NCBI GenBank assembly: GCA_942486035.1 | Contig: CALNXK010000032.1 | Coordinates: 2,181,001-2,245,000 of the forward strand | Direction of reading: 5' to 3' | Source of the DNA: Porites lobata | Lineage: Eukaryota; Cnidaria; Anthozoa; Scleractinia; Poritidae | Length of the DNA: 64,000 nucleotides | In this document: in pieces, positions 11,766 through 25,000 of the stretch | How positions within the stretch are numbered: the first letter of the stretch is position 1 | Layout: every line of letters starts with the position of its first letter | Program-made: the position numbers and the translations under genes | Notes under the pieces: model-generated | What the model was told of the DNA's origin: nothing | Databases searched by the model: none | The model's input: only the letters and a program-made list of their open reading frames with translations

Positions 11766-14700
11766 GTATGTTCTACGCCCCGTCGGTATATTATTTCCCT
11801 TGAATGGCAATAATGTTGGAATGATCGAATGCTTTTGTGGAATCCTTTAAAGATTTTAAGCTGTGTTATCAGATCGTTTAATATAATTCCTGTTTGCTTT
11901 AAAATAAACATTAGGCTGACAGAATTTCATTCAGACACTATGATTGGAAAATGCGTTTCTTGAAAAATTTGCACCTTTTTGGAGATTTCTCTGTTTTTAA
12001 GAAATCACATAGAGAGTTGTAAGGAATTTATTTATTCGCTGTTATTTTAAGGAATCTCAACAAGCCAAACCCTTAAATCCCTGAGAGAGGAACATTTGCA
12101 ATTCAAATTTCATTGTAAAATCGATGTCTGTTTTATTAGATTTATGGCGTTCTTAATTTTTTATCTTGATAAAATATGATCATGTAATTATAGGACAAAA
12201 ACGTTATAGGCTAATTATAAACTACACGGTTTGCTACTACACTTAACCTATGAACTCATTTTTAGCCTGTGTAGCAAGCGTTTCCAATCGAGTTATTGAA
12301 CGAATGTTAGAGTGGCAGCAAAAAAAAATGGAAGGGTTAGGGGGAGGGGAGAAGAGGAAACACCTGCCCGCAAACAGCATGATTTTGGAAAACGCCCCTT
12401 GATATTTCACCGTTGAGTCATAAATGTAAATTGACAGCTCGTAAAGAGAGAAGCCAGTATAACAAACAGATTACCAGATTTGTAAAATTTACTTTGTTCT
12501 CTAATAAAACACACTCCACGCAATTGCAAAAACTGTAATAAAGAAGGTTAACGATAAAAGAAGGTAGAAAATCTGAGAGATTGCTGTGAAATGTCTTGTT
12601 TTTTATAGGTAAGTTAAATTTCCAACGTAATGTGGCTCTGAAACCGTGTCAAAATATCGCAAGGAAAAGATTTGTTTGGAACAATTCACTCCCCCGGCTA
12701 TGAGTTTTTCAGAGCGGCTGCTCTCCAGCCCATGTTGAGAAGTTCTCTACAATACATGCCACTAAATTTCCAACAAACAAAACACGGGCTAAGAATCTTT
12801 TAATTTCAAACAGTTGACAAATGGCTTGTCCATGGCGGCATTAGTTAGTATCGAGTACAAGCTATTTTTTTCCAGTCAGATCCGCACACCGTCATTGCCA
12901 ACAAATTGGTCTTCACTGGTGTCAACAGCTCAAATTATACTTTGAAGGGGCTCAGATCTGATAAACCCTGGCACAAACACGATTCAAATAAATATCACTC
13001 CAAAGCATTTTTAATCTGCCACCACCAGCACCTCACCAATCAGAAGCTTTGCAAAATCGTGGGTTTGCAGGCAAGGGTTTCTTTCTCTCCCCTCCCCCTT
13101 CCCCTCTCCCGTTCTTCTGTTTTTTTGCCCTCATTTCAACTTTCTCAATGAACTCGCGTGGAAACTCTTGCTACGCAGGCTAACTTATTTCATTTGATCA
13201 GTCCCCAGTCACTGTTGATGTTCACGGGTATCCACGAGTAATTGTGATTGGGTATCACTCACTCACTTTGCTTGGTGTATTTCGATCTGTTCTTTTTGAG
13301 TATCATGCTCAAGGTTATCATGGTACCAATGTACCCTGCAAGCATTGGTTTGTCCATAGGCTGGACGCTACCCTATGAAGGGAGAGAAACCACTGCAAGC
13401 AACCATTGGTCTCTTTCATTGAGCTGCCACCGATACAATGCATGCATAAATAAATTACCTTTGAACAGGTAATACCTATGTAAAAAAAAGTTAAGGCTCT
13501 TGCGATTTGCTTATGCTTGTAACTGCTGCCTTAAATTAATGGGAGCCTGCTGTAAATTTGCACTCTTTTAGTCTTTATTGCAATTATTCCTACCGACTTA
13601 CTTTGTCAAATATAGTCGCTGCTTGTTTGTGTTCTCCGTAAAACGTGAAATTAGGCATTTTCATGCTGCAGTCATGCAAAAACGGCAAAGAAATGTACAA
13701 AAAGTGTGATGCACATGAAAAGGTTTTGTTTTGCTTATCAAACCTTTTTTTTTTTTTTTTTTACATTCTCTAAATGTTGCCATCATGTCATTGGATCTGA
13801 AAGTCCCTGATGTTGCTTGGAAAACAAGAGACAAAGTGATGTCATTTGACATTTTAATATAAGCATCATGTGGGCGTGTATGCTTCATAGCCACTCGCAT
13901 TTGTTTCTCTCCTTTGGTAGCATAGCGTCCAGCCTGGAGAAACCACTGCTCTCGGAGTATTTACCATGGAGCTACTGTTGTTCAAAAATTACATTAAATA
14001 CTGTCATTTATTAAATTTTGTTGCTTCTCAAATATTTATCTCTGAAAGATTATCTAAATCTCAATCTAAGAATAATTTGTTAATTTCTGCTTAAAAATAT
14101 CCTTTGTATTAAATACTTATTTTTATGAGGAATCCACTATGGAGATGTAAGGTGATATTCAATAACCTTCATTTTTTAAATACGTGATCGGTGCCCTCCA
14201 ACACTTGTTTACTCAAAGTATCTCAAATGCAGCATGTATCTGAAATAGCTCTCTGTTATCTTTTTACTTAAAATGAATCTCATCCTTTGTTACTTCCATC
14301 CGTTGTTTTCATTATGAAAATGTTGTCAGGGTAATTGGTTCCTGCTGTAGCACAAAAGTCAGTTGCTTCTCAGGCAGTTCTGCATAGTAGGCAGTTTTTT
14401 GGTGTATTTCATTTGTGGTTCATAAATAAAGTAAAGAAATACAGCCACGCAAAAGATGAACTACTGTCTCAGACAAAAATAGTTGGGACACTTTAACCAA
14501 ACGCTGTTTTTTCCCTTCTCGTGCCCCCCTCGTCCCTCTCAAAGTTGTTTATCGCGGTTCGGTCACCAAATCTTGTACACTAATATTGAGGGGACAAGAA
14601 GACCCCCAAAGTGTCCCAACCATTTTGACTGAGACTGTAGGTCAAATGTGGGGGGAGGTAAGAGGAAGAAGGCAGAATTGACGTCATTTAAACTTTCACG

Positions 14701-17700
14701 TGGCTGTATATCCTACTTTACAAATTAAAAACAAAAAACACGCCCACATTTTCAGTATATTGATAAGAATGAGTCACAAAAATATGATTGCCAGATTGCA
14801 GAAGCTGAACCTCCGAGTGGGTATTTTAAGACAATGAACTTGTTAATATGCAGAGCGTGGGTTGACATGTTCACTCATGAAAGCCAGAATTTTTCTAGGG
14901 TATATCATTTCAAATAAATATTTTATTTTATCAAATGTCTTTTCTATTTTCTAAACAATGTATACACAAGTTCCCCATAGTTTTTTCGTTGATTGTTGTT
15001 TGATTTGAGTGTTCTTTATTTACTGATTGATATGTTTTGTATATTTTTCCCAGGGCTGCTGACTGGAAGCTAGATCAACCTGACTGGACTGGAAGAGTAA
15101 GAGTGTGTGCTAAAGGAAAAGAATGTTATATTAAAATTGAAGACAAAAGTAGTGGTGAGTAATAATTATGCAGAAGTCACCAAAATTCAAAAATTTTTAG
15201 GACCTTTTTCATAGGCCGGTGGGTGAATTAGCGACTACAAAAAACATTTTAAGCTGTTGATGTGGTAGAATGTGGGGGCTTAAGCCAACTGTGTAGTTTG
15301 ATTCAAGTGAAGTACATAATTTATGTATTGGTTCAATGTTATGTTTGTATGCAACAACTGAAATAGAAATCCGGAATCAAAAGTATGATATGGTTGTCAT
15401 TAAAATTCTTTAGAGAAAAGTTGAGAGTTTTTAATTTTCACGAGGACTCTTTGTTGCCAAGTCTTATTAGGTGGGGGGAATTATCTTAAGTTTAAAAATT
15501 TCAAACAATATAGCTTGTGACTTATTGCTTCTTCAGGGGATCTTTTTGCAAAATGCCCCGTTGACAGTTACCCGGGTATGGCAGTGGAAGGTGTATTAGA
15601 CAGCAGCAGATACTTTGTCCTTAAAATTGTAAATGATTCTGGTGAGTGGTTTTCAATTAGGGTTGTTATGGTAACAGACTTTTTATAAAGAATTTATATA
15701 CTACTTATTAACTGAGAGTGAGGTCATTAAAGGGAAATCTCAGACCGAGGCCTTAATGTATTGACCAAGCAATAGCGAGGTCAATATTGCTTGGTCAATA
15801 CATAAGTCCGATCAGTGGATAACTTTAAAAAACACTTCAACTCAATGAGTTGTACACTTGAGCCTGTGATACAGTCAGGTGACACTAGTCAGAGGATACC
15901 CTTTTTGACAGCTGTTAATTGACCATAATATGGATGTCCATAGGGAGGTCCACTATCGACTTAAACACAGACTGTATATGCCTTGGACACCCAGCTAGTA
16001 ATGCCTGGTCAGTACAAGAAAATAATGCCCAGTAATTGCAAGAAAACAGCCGATCAGAGTGCACATACTATTGTAACCATATAATAATGTAAATTATTAC
16101 ATGATTTTTCACACACAAGTGTTACTTTTAAGGAATAATTAAGTTTTGTCGGGAAAATATAATTCATATTATATATAAAGTCCCTCTCCACGTAGGACTA
16201 TTTTTTCCATATTGGAGTAGATTCCTTATTAGACAAGGGGGGATTATTTAAAACTGGTACAGTGGCACTGAGGCCTTAGTACTGGTAATAGTAGACATTT
16301 GCAATGTGGTAAATGTCAAGCTTAATACACCAGCATATGTGAGCAACTCCTCTTGTGACAGGTCCGAGGCTGTTCCCATGGGAAGTCCACCTGGAGGGCG
16401 GTAACTGTAGAGAGTTTAACTGACTACAAGCTAAGTTCGCTTGAGGGACCAAGTTACCTGCAGGATATCAGGTTCAGGCAGAAGGGGCTCTTTATCCTTG
16501 GCCAGAAGCCCATCTAGAAGCAGGAACTTCGAACCCAAACCAGGCTTGGAGAGGGATAGGCTCCGCCAGGCTTTATTTGCCCATGATACACCACATGAAA
16601 TGACAACCATTTCTCAACCAATACCAGATCGGTCGTTGCCCGGGTCAAAAAGGACTGCACCTTCCGTTCCTCATCAGGACGGAGGTGAGAAGTATGCAAC
16701 TGGTGTAACAACTAGCAAGATACATGTCAGAAGCAATATCACTGTTGGCACCTGGAATGTAAGAACCTTGCGAATGGCAGGCAAATTGGAAGAAATTATT
16801 GTCATATGAGATGAGCAGGTACCGCTGGAACATCTTAGGTCTCTGTGAGGTGCGATGGAAAACCTTTGGTGAGACATCCACTGAGGAGGGTCATAAATCA
16901 TACTTCAGTGGCAAGGGGGACATCTGCAGGAAATCTTGGACCAGTCCCCTAAGAAAGACATCCTTGTTGTGTTAGGTGATTGGAATGCCAAAGTAGGAGA
17001 GGATGCATTCAAGAACTGGAAAGGCACTTGGGGATGCTACTGTAACCCAGAGACAAATGAGAGAAGTCTAAGGCTTCCGGAGTTTCTCTTGCTACAACGT
17101 TCTTGTGCTGGCGAATACACTTGCCAAACACAAAGTATCCAGAAGATGGACTTGGCACAGCCCAAATGGAGGATACATGTACCATAACCAGATTGATTAT
17201 ATCATGGTTAGGGGGCACTTCGTGACCAATGTATTTTTAACACCGATAAGACAAGAAGCTTCCCAGGAGCTGACATGGGAAGTGCATGACCATGATTTAG
17301 TGATGATGTCTTTTTGGCTACGTTTAAAGAAAATAAAAATGCAGGGCCCCACAAGGGTTAAGTTCAATCTTGAGAAGCTTAAAGACCCTCAAATTTCAGA
17401 TGCCTTCCGAGTAATGATGGGTGGTAAATTTGCACCCTTTACCTTGCTTGGTGCAGATGACACAGAAGGGGACACACTCCTTAACACCTTAAATGAAGCA
17501 ATGACTGAAACAGCTAGTGAAATCTTAGGCAAACGCAGAGCAGTCAAAATACCGTAGGTCACAACTGACATACTGAATCTATGCGACGAACGAAGACCAC
17601 TGGAGAATCAGAGACATGAGACCACAGAAGGAGCAAGAAAGTACAGAGCAGTTAACCAGGAAATTAAGAAGAGCTTAAAAAGGGCAAAAGAGTCTTGGAT

Positions 17701-20700
17701 TGATGTACAGTGTCAAGATGTTGAAGATAACATCAGGAAGAACAATAGCAAGAAAGCATATCAGCTGGTAAAAACTTTAACTAGCACAGAACAAGGAAAG
17801 ACCAACACCATACAGGACAAAGTTGGGAATTGCCTTATCGAAACCAACAGCATTCTAAAGAGGTGGACAGAATACTGTGCAGAACTGTACAGCCACACAG
17901 TCGTACGTGACCCTTAGGTGCTGACTGTTCCACTAGTAACCAACATTGATAACTACCCAGTCTTGCGGGAAGAGGTCGAAGCAGCTGTGAAATCGCTCAA
18001 GAAGAGAAAATCTCCAGGGATAGACAATATCCCGTGGGAGCCGGGACAGGCAGGAGGAGATGCTGTGATGTGCGATAGATAAAATCTGTAATAAGATATG
18101 GCAGACAGGAGAGTGGTCCATACTATGGACCTAGTCTCTTATCATCACCCCTTCCAAGAAAGGCAACCTTCAACAGTGCAAGAACCACTGCATGATCAGC
18201 CAAATATGCCACCCAAGTAAAGTCCTGCTGAAGGTGCTGTTAAAATAGGCTGAAGCCTCAGGCAGAATCAATCATCGCAGGAGAACAGACAGGTTTCCGA
18301 TCAGGTTGAAGTACTACAGAATAGATCTTCAATCTTAGAATACTGTGTGACAGGTACCTCCAACATCAAAAAGACCTTTATCGCGTCTTTATTGATTTTA
18401 AAAAGACGTTTGACAGAGTACTGCATTAAGCCCTTTGGTCTACTATTAGGCTTTATAACATTAATGCCAACCTGATCCAAGTCATTGAAAAACTCTACAA
18501 CAAGGCCACTTGTGCAGTCTGTCTTAATGGTAGCATACGTAGGAGAATGGTTCAGAACCACAGTGGGAGTCAGACAAGGATGTATACTCTCACCGACTCT
18601 TTTCAACGTCTTTCTGGAGAGAATTATGACTGATGCACTAGAAGATCACCAAGGAACAGTCAGCATCGGAGGCATTATTACCAACTTACGTTTTGCTGAT
18701 GATGATGATGATGATGATACCTTTATTAAAGTGTCAAAACTATAATAGCGGTATATAACCACTAAGTGGGGACACTAAAATAAATTTTAAAAAAAATCAA
18801 TCAATTAATAAATTAATTAAAATTAAGAAAAACTATGTACAGTATAAGAAAGTGAGAAATTCGAGAGAACTATATACAATATGTACAAATGTATCCATAA
18901 TCTTATAAAAAAATAAGAAATAAAAGATTATGAAGTGCAAAGAGAGCAGTTAGAGCAGTTATTGTCATCTAATAGCATGCTAAGATCCACTTTTCTGATG
19001 TTATATTTGAAGGAGGACAACGTGGAAGCTTTTTTCACGTTACTAGGAACAGAACTCCATACCTTTGGGCCCATATACCTGAGCGAGTGCTTTCCAAAGG
19101 AGACTGTGTTGAATCTGGGTATAGTGAAGTCATGATTGCGCAGTTCATACTTAATTGCAGGCTGTTCAAAGAGAGTGCTAATGTATGTTGGGCACATGTT
19201 GTTTTTAACTTTATACATGAGAATAGCTAAGTCCTGTAGTCGCCGGTTGTGTAGAGTAGATAGCCCAGCCATAGATAGTAATTGACCATAGGACGAATGT
19301 TTATCACAATATATAGCCCTAAGTGCTCTTTCCTGGATACGCTCTAGTCATCTAGAATCACTAGCATGGCAAAAATGCCATATAAGGTGACAGTAGGTTA
19401 AATACGGGAGAACAGCTGCCTTATATAACTGTAATTTAGTTTGTGTGGGTATAAGGTTCCTGAGCCTCATGAGAACGCCTACCCGCTGGGCGCTCTTCTT
19501 AGAGATACTACTTATATGTTCATCCAAACGAAGATTGTTATCAATACAGACACCTAATAGCTTGAGACATTCAGTGGATCTGACTTCATGATTGTCAATC
19601 ATAGTACTGTCCATAGACTTCCTTCTGCAACCAAGTGCCATTGTCTGGTACTTGTCCAAATTTCCCTTTTGTAAATTAGCTCTGTACCATGAAGATGATG
19701 ACTCAGCACAAACAGCAAGATCATCATGCACATCAGAGAGGGTGCTGCGAACGACATAAAACTGGTGGTCATCTGCATACATATTCATGTTCGCATCAAC
19801 AGTATAAGTCAAATCGTTTTGGAAGATGTTCCAGATGAGAGGTCCAAATGCAGAACCCTGTGGGCATCCCCTGGTCACCCTCTGCCACTCGCTCACTACA
19901 GATCCTAGCTTGACCCTGTTATAATGGTCTGTGAAGTAGGAGCCCATCAATCGCAGACTTCTTTCCTCAACACCATAAGCTTTAAGTTTTGCAAGTGTAA
20001 GTGGATGGTAAAGTGAATCGAAGGCTTTGCTCATGTCCGTGGAGAGAACACCCACAACGTTATGCTCATCCAGAGCGAATTTCCAATTCTCAGTCAAAGA
20101 TAAGAGAGCTGTCTCACAGCTATTGTTTTTCCTGTAAGCTGTTAGTTTGTCGCACAGTTTGTTATTAAAACCATAACTGAGTTGCTTGCTGAGTAATTGT
20201 TCAAAGAGTTTGTTTACAGTAACTTGTACAGTTATGGGTCTGTAGTTTCCCATTTCATGGGGATCTTCCTTCTTAAAAACGGGTGTCCATTCACCCCTTT
20301 TCCATCCCAAGGGCCACTCTCCGAGGGTTATACGTGAATTAAATAGTGACGTCAATGGATTTGTTAGCTCAGTAGCTCCAAGCTTGAGCGCCATGAGAGG
20401 GATGCCGTCCCAGCCTGTACTCTTCCTTAAACTGACTTTTTGCAGCGCCTTTTCAACTTCAAAACTCTGAAGGTTCTGAAACTGGAAGCCTTGGTATCCT
20501 GTCATCTTCTGCGTAATATTCTGGACACTAGGGTGGGTGGCGAGAACTTTGTCATCAACTGCACTGGTGTCTCCAATCCCATCAGCCACAGTAGCAAAAT
20601 ATTCACACAAGTGATTAGAAACCGCACATTGGTCTCTACAGATGGTCCCATTGATACTTAGGCTGAGCTCATTTGTGTTGACCTTGTGCTTATCAGTCAG

Positions 20701-21979
20701 AAAGGGCATAAATGTCTTATAGAACTCACTCGGCTTGCGCTTAAGCTTAGTGGCTTGCTCTTTCCAATATGTTCTTACTGCCTTTCTCCGGAGTCGGGTG
20801 GCCTCGTTTCTGGTTATCCGCCTAGCTTCCCAGTTCTCACTGGTTTGTTCCTTGAGATACTTTTTTGCTGCCCTCCTCTTAGCTCTCATGGCACCTTTCC
20901 ATTCTTTAGTCATGTATGGAACATCCTGAGCCCTAACCCGCATCTTCTTCGTAGGCATATGTGTATTGACAATACTGGACAGAAGCATTTCCATAAAATT
21001 TGCCTTGTCGTCACATGAATTGAAAATTTCACTAACATGCCATGGAGCATACATTAGATCTTCTTTGTATTTCTCCACATCAAAATCCTTTAGAGATTTA
21101 GATGTTACAATCTTGCCTTTCTGGTGTTTTACCATCTCATTCAGGAATCCATAAACAAGTCCGTGGTCACTGAGCGCAGGATCATGTACCCCACAATTCT
21201 CAAATAGTTCCGGATGGTTAGTGAGAATAACATCGATCAAGCTCTTAGTGATAAGAGAGCCTCTCATTTGTATTCGAGTGGGTTCGGTTAAAACCCACTC
21301 GAATACAATTTAGAGGCTCTCTTATGACATTGATGGCTTGGCAGGAAAAGAGGAGGAACTAGCCTGCCTGGTGGATCATGTGGATAAGACCTCTGCAGCC
21401 TTTGACATGGAAATTAGTGCAGAGAAGACCAAAGTGATGACCAACAATGCAACTGGTATCAGCATTGACATCAAAATCAACAGTGAAAAATTAGGCGAGG
21501 TTGACAGCTTCAAGTTTCTGGGCGCAGTCGTCACAGATCAGGGTTTCAAGCCTGAAGTACTGTCCAGAATTGCACAGACAACAGCGGCACTAGCGACACT
21601 GAAGACCATGTTATTACGAGGTGGGGGCCAGGGGGTTTTCCCTGGCTACTTTGAACGTGATCCCTGGGCTACTTTCAAATGAAAATAGAAGAAAATAGAA
21701 CCAAAAGAAACCCCTAGCTGTTTGATTCCCCACCCACTTGTTGTATTTACCCAGCAACTTGAAATCTTAGTGACAACCCTGTATTTTATATAAATTTTAT
21801 TTCTTGTTACTTGTATTCATATTTTATTCAGCCTGGTGCCCCCATTCAATTCATTAGCTTACAACATTTAATCTAGGCAAACAGACATGTTAATTAAGTT
21901 AATTCTCATTATTACTATTACTGTTTAGAAATTATTATAAGTATTGTTATTATAACTACTACTTTTACCATTATTATTA

Positions 21980-22015
<36 letters not shown>

Positions 22016-25000
22016 GATATGATAAAATTAATGTTATAATTACAAAATCTAATAGAATCTTTTGCTCCAGGTCAACATGCATTCATTGGAATGGGTTTTC
22101 AAGACAGAGGGGACAGCTTTGATTTCAATGTAGCATTGCAAGATCATTTCAAGTTTGTTGATTCTCTATATGGACTGCGTTTACACTCTGTTGCTTATTG
22201 TTTTTTGTTTGACGTACACTAAATAGATTGTTAAAAATATACTTTTTCCCTAAAGTCTCATCTTTCTTATCCAGGTGGATAAAACAAAGTGAAAAGCTTG
22301 AAGCAGAAGCTAGTCAGCCTGATCCTGGTCCAAAATTAGACTTGAGTTTTAAAGAAGGACAAACAATCCATATTAATTTGGGGGTAAGTAAGGTTTATTT
22401 ATTGAGAATTGGTGAGAGAATATTCAGATTCTTCTAACCCAGCTACTGAAATTATTTCCTGTTTTCCTTTGAGAGGGTGCATGTCAAATTGCAGCATCAG
22501 CCCTAAGCTTCTTGTTATTTTCTTGTACGCATAATGCAGCCTGGAGTTTTCCTTCTCTGCCTGTATACCTGCCAACTCTCACGCCTTAGGCGTGAGTCTC
22601 ACACCTGCGGGTTGAAAACTTCGATCTCACGCCGGCTCACGCCTGCGGGCCAATTTCTCACGCCTGATTGAAAAATGTGAGTTGTTGCCGTCCTGCTTGA
22701 CACAATTTCCAAAAATATGTTGACTCAGACCCATGTAAGGAACGAAAACCATGTGTAAAATAAATAAATGGCAATACCTTCCTCGCCATCTCTGATTTTT
22801 GAAGTGAAAAGCACTGGGAGCGAGCTCGCCTTTGGCAGACTTCGGCAGACTTCGGACGTCTTCGGAAAACTTCGGACTTCTTCGGGAATCTTCGGAAATG
22901 ATTTGTCGTCTTCAAAAATCCCAGCACTCCCAGGATAAAAATCTCACGCTTATATCTCAGAAAGAGTTGGCAGGTATATGCCTGTACACTACAGACATGT
23001 ATGGGATGTGATTTCATACACAGTACCCCTCCCTGTAACTTACTATCATGATAAGTAACGTAAACTATACATTGTGACTCCAACCATCACTCTAGCCCAG
23101 CAGAATGTCAGTTTTCTGTACTGTGAAAATATTTCTTCTTGGTAGAGATGCATATGATTGTATTTCCCTGATCACACTCACCTTATCATTAGCTTTCTTT
23201 GCTATGAAGGACCTGGAAACATCTATACTTTAACACTGGAAGTTTTAAGTCCAGTGGGAATGTAATTTTTAGGTTTTTTAGTCCACTGGGGTACTGTAGT
23301 GTTTAGAAAAATGTCTTGAGCAAGGAAATATTGTTGGATACAGAAAACGATCCAGTTAGTGACATACAATACGTTTCACATCTTTTAAAACATTTGTAGT
23401 GTTCATTGGTTTCATTAACAATTAAAGTAAATTGAAGTAACCAGCAGGTTTGAATAGAGTAACCAATTGTATCAACAAGGGACTGTTAGTCCCCTTTTTC
23501 TTAAGGGGGGTGGTCTGGGTGCATTCTGCCCCAGAAAATTTTAAGTCACAGAATCAATTCCTACAAGCAATGAACAAATGATGAAAACTAAATTACATAC
23601 TTTTGCACATAAACAAATTCTGCTTAAACCTATAAACTTAAGAAACTTGTGAACAAATGACTGAATAATGTGCACATGACTAAAGCAACATAGAACCAGT
23701 GGGTCTAAAGTTATGAAAAAACGTGATAATTATGTTTTTGTTCAGATTTTATGATACATTTTTTTGTTGACAACATTATTCAAACTAGTTGCTTCTTCTT
23801 TCTAGAAAAAAATAGCAGACCTCTATGAGCAAAGTGGCTGACACATTTCGTCAGCCGTTGGTGCTTATTCAAACCCCTGAGTGTTATTCACTCTGTTATT
23901 GGGTTGATAAGGGGTGAAAAAAAGTGAAAAAGCAGACAGTTGAACCTCCACTAACAGCCATCTCTCCACAACAGCCACTATTTTTTGTCCCGCTGGACAG
24001 TCCATATATTAACTCTTGTTTAAACCTCTCTACAACGGCAACAGCCACTAAAGCAATCCCCAACTTCCAAAACAACCTCTTGACAACAGGCAGTTTTTTC
24101 AGCGACTAACAAAAAATTCAAGAATGGTTATGAAATTTGAAATGTATGGCACTTCGATGATTAATGGTGGCAAGTCTGATATACAGTCAACTCCCGATAA
24201 TTCAAACCTTCAAGAGAAACAGAAAAAAGTTTGAGTTATTGGGAGTTCGAGTTATCGAAGGTAAAATTATGTAGAAAATGTTCTGAAGGGAAATGAAAAT
24301 TGCTTTGAGTTAGCTTGCGACACTACCAGGAGTCTACTGTATGTATTTTGATTGTGTTCGATTTATATGCTGCAGCAAGCATAAACTACAAAACTTACAA
24401 TGTTGTGAACCTGGATTGTTTTGTCTTATTAACATTTTGATTGAAAACATTATCTAAGTTTCATTGTGTATTTTAATATCTGGGTATTTTATTTATGATT
24501 GGATTGCCATTATAGGCTAATAGTAAGCATGAACTTGACACCGGTGTAATATTACACCCCTACCTCCTTATAACAGCCACCACTCCACAACGGCCACTTT
24601 CTTTTGTCCTTAAGGTGGCCTTTGTGGAGAGGTTAAACTTTATTTCCTTTGTCCTTTATTGATCAGGCTTGGTCTGTCAAGATGGCTGGACATTGGCTCT
24701 TTCTTTTTGGCATTCTTATGGACTAACACTTAGTTGCGGTCCACAAATAAGGTCAAAAAAAGGAACTTGGGCAATATTCAGATAATCTTAACTGACCAAA
24801 CTTGCTCAATAAATTATGCATACACTATTGAATTATTGCAGAAGACTGAATTTAAGTTAGTCCTTTATTATAAATAATCTTTCAGAAACGATCACCTGGT
24901 TCAAGTGCCACAAATCGACCTAAACCTGGTAAGTTTTTCTGAAAGATAGACAACACAACTGTACTGTCCCAACAGTGCCTGGTATCCCTTGAAGGTGACT

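Larger units (their letters stand above)
11766..15053. other. NECAP intron 1
   Basis: This intron carries the 921-bp hAT-like element (12262-13182), an inverted-repeat segment (13358-13935) and nested MITEs (14439-14709). The remainder is AT-rich with no recognised feature. Confidence 0.8.
18719..21291 (-). mobile_element. Near-intact minus-strand LINE (CR1/Jockey-like), 5' truncated, inserted in another LINE
   Basis: A 639-codon frame (21267-19348) carries the last part of an APE endonuclease and nearly all of a reverse transcriptase. After one stop, the frame at 19272-18928 gives the usual LINE C-terminus (RRLQDLAILMYKVKNNM, RYMGPKVWSSVP). It interrupts a plus-strand LINE at its FADD codons. 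The 5' end forms a hairpin (21251-21325). The long open frame implies a younger insertion than its host. Confidence 0.85.
16330..21645 (+). mobile_element. Decayed plus-strand non-LTR retrotransposon with APE endonuclease (RTE-like), split by a second LINE
   Basis: Broken frames spell an AP-endonuclease: GTWNVRTLRMAGKLEE at 16748, RYRWNILGLCEVRW at 16815, DILVVLGDWNAKVGE at 16952, WTWHSPNGG and QIDYIMV at 17145-17205, and HDLVMM at 17290. Reverse transcriptase follows: FIDFKKTFDR near 18395, TVGVRQGCILSPTLFN near 18560 and LRFADD near 18690. The text stops there and resumes at 21326 with DIDGLAGKEEELACLVDHVD and ISAEKTKVMTNN. The gap holds a minus-strand LINE. At least five frameshifts or stops make it non-functional. 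This kind of endonuclease is often labelled craniofacial development protein 2-like in automated annotation. RTE-like is my best clade guess. Confidence 0.85.

Noticed and set aside
16514..16901. Minus-strand frames of 65-78 codons
   Set aside because: Antisense of the LINE endonuclease.
22658..23083. 141-codon minus-strand frame with repeated RR/KS residues
   Set aside because: It lies inside a MITE and owes its length to CTTCGG tandem repeats.
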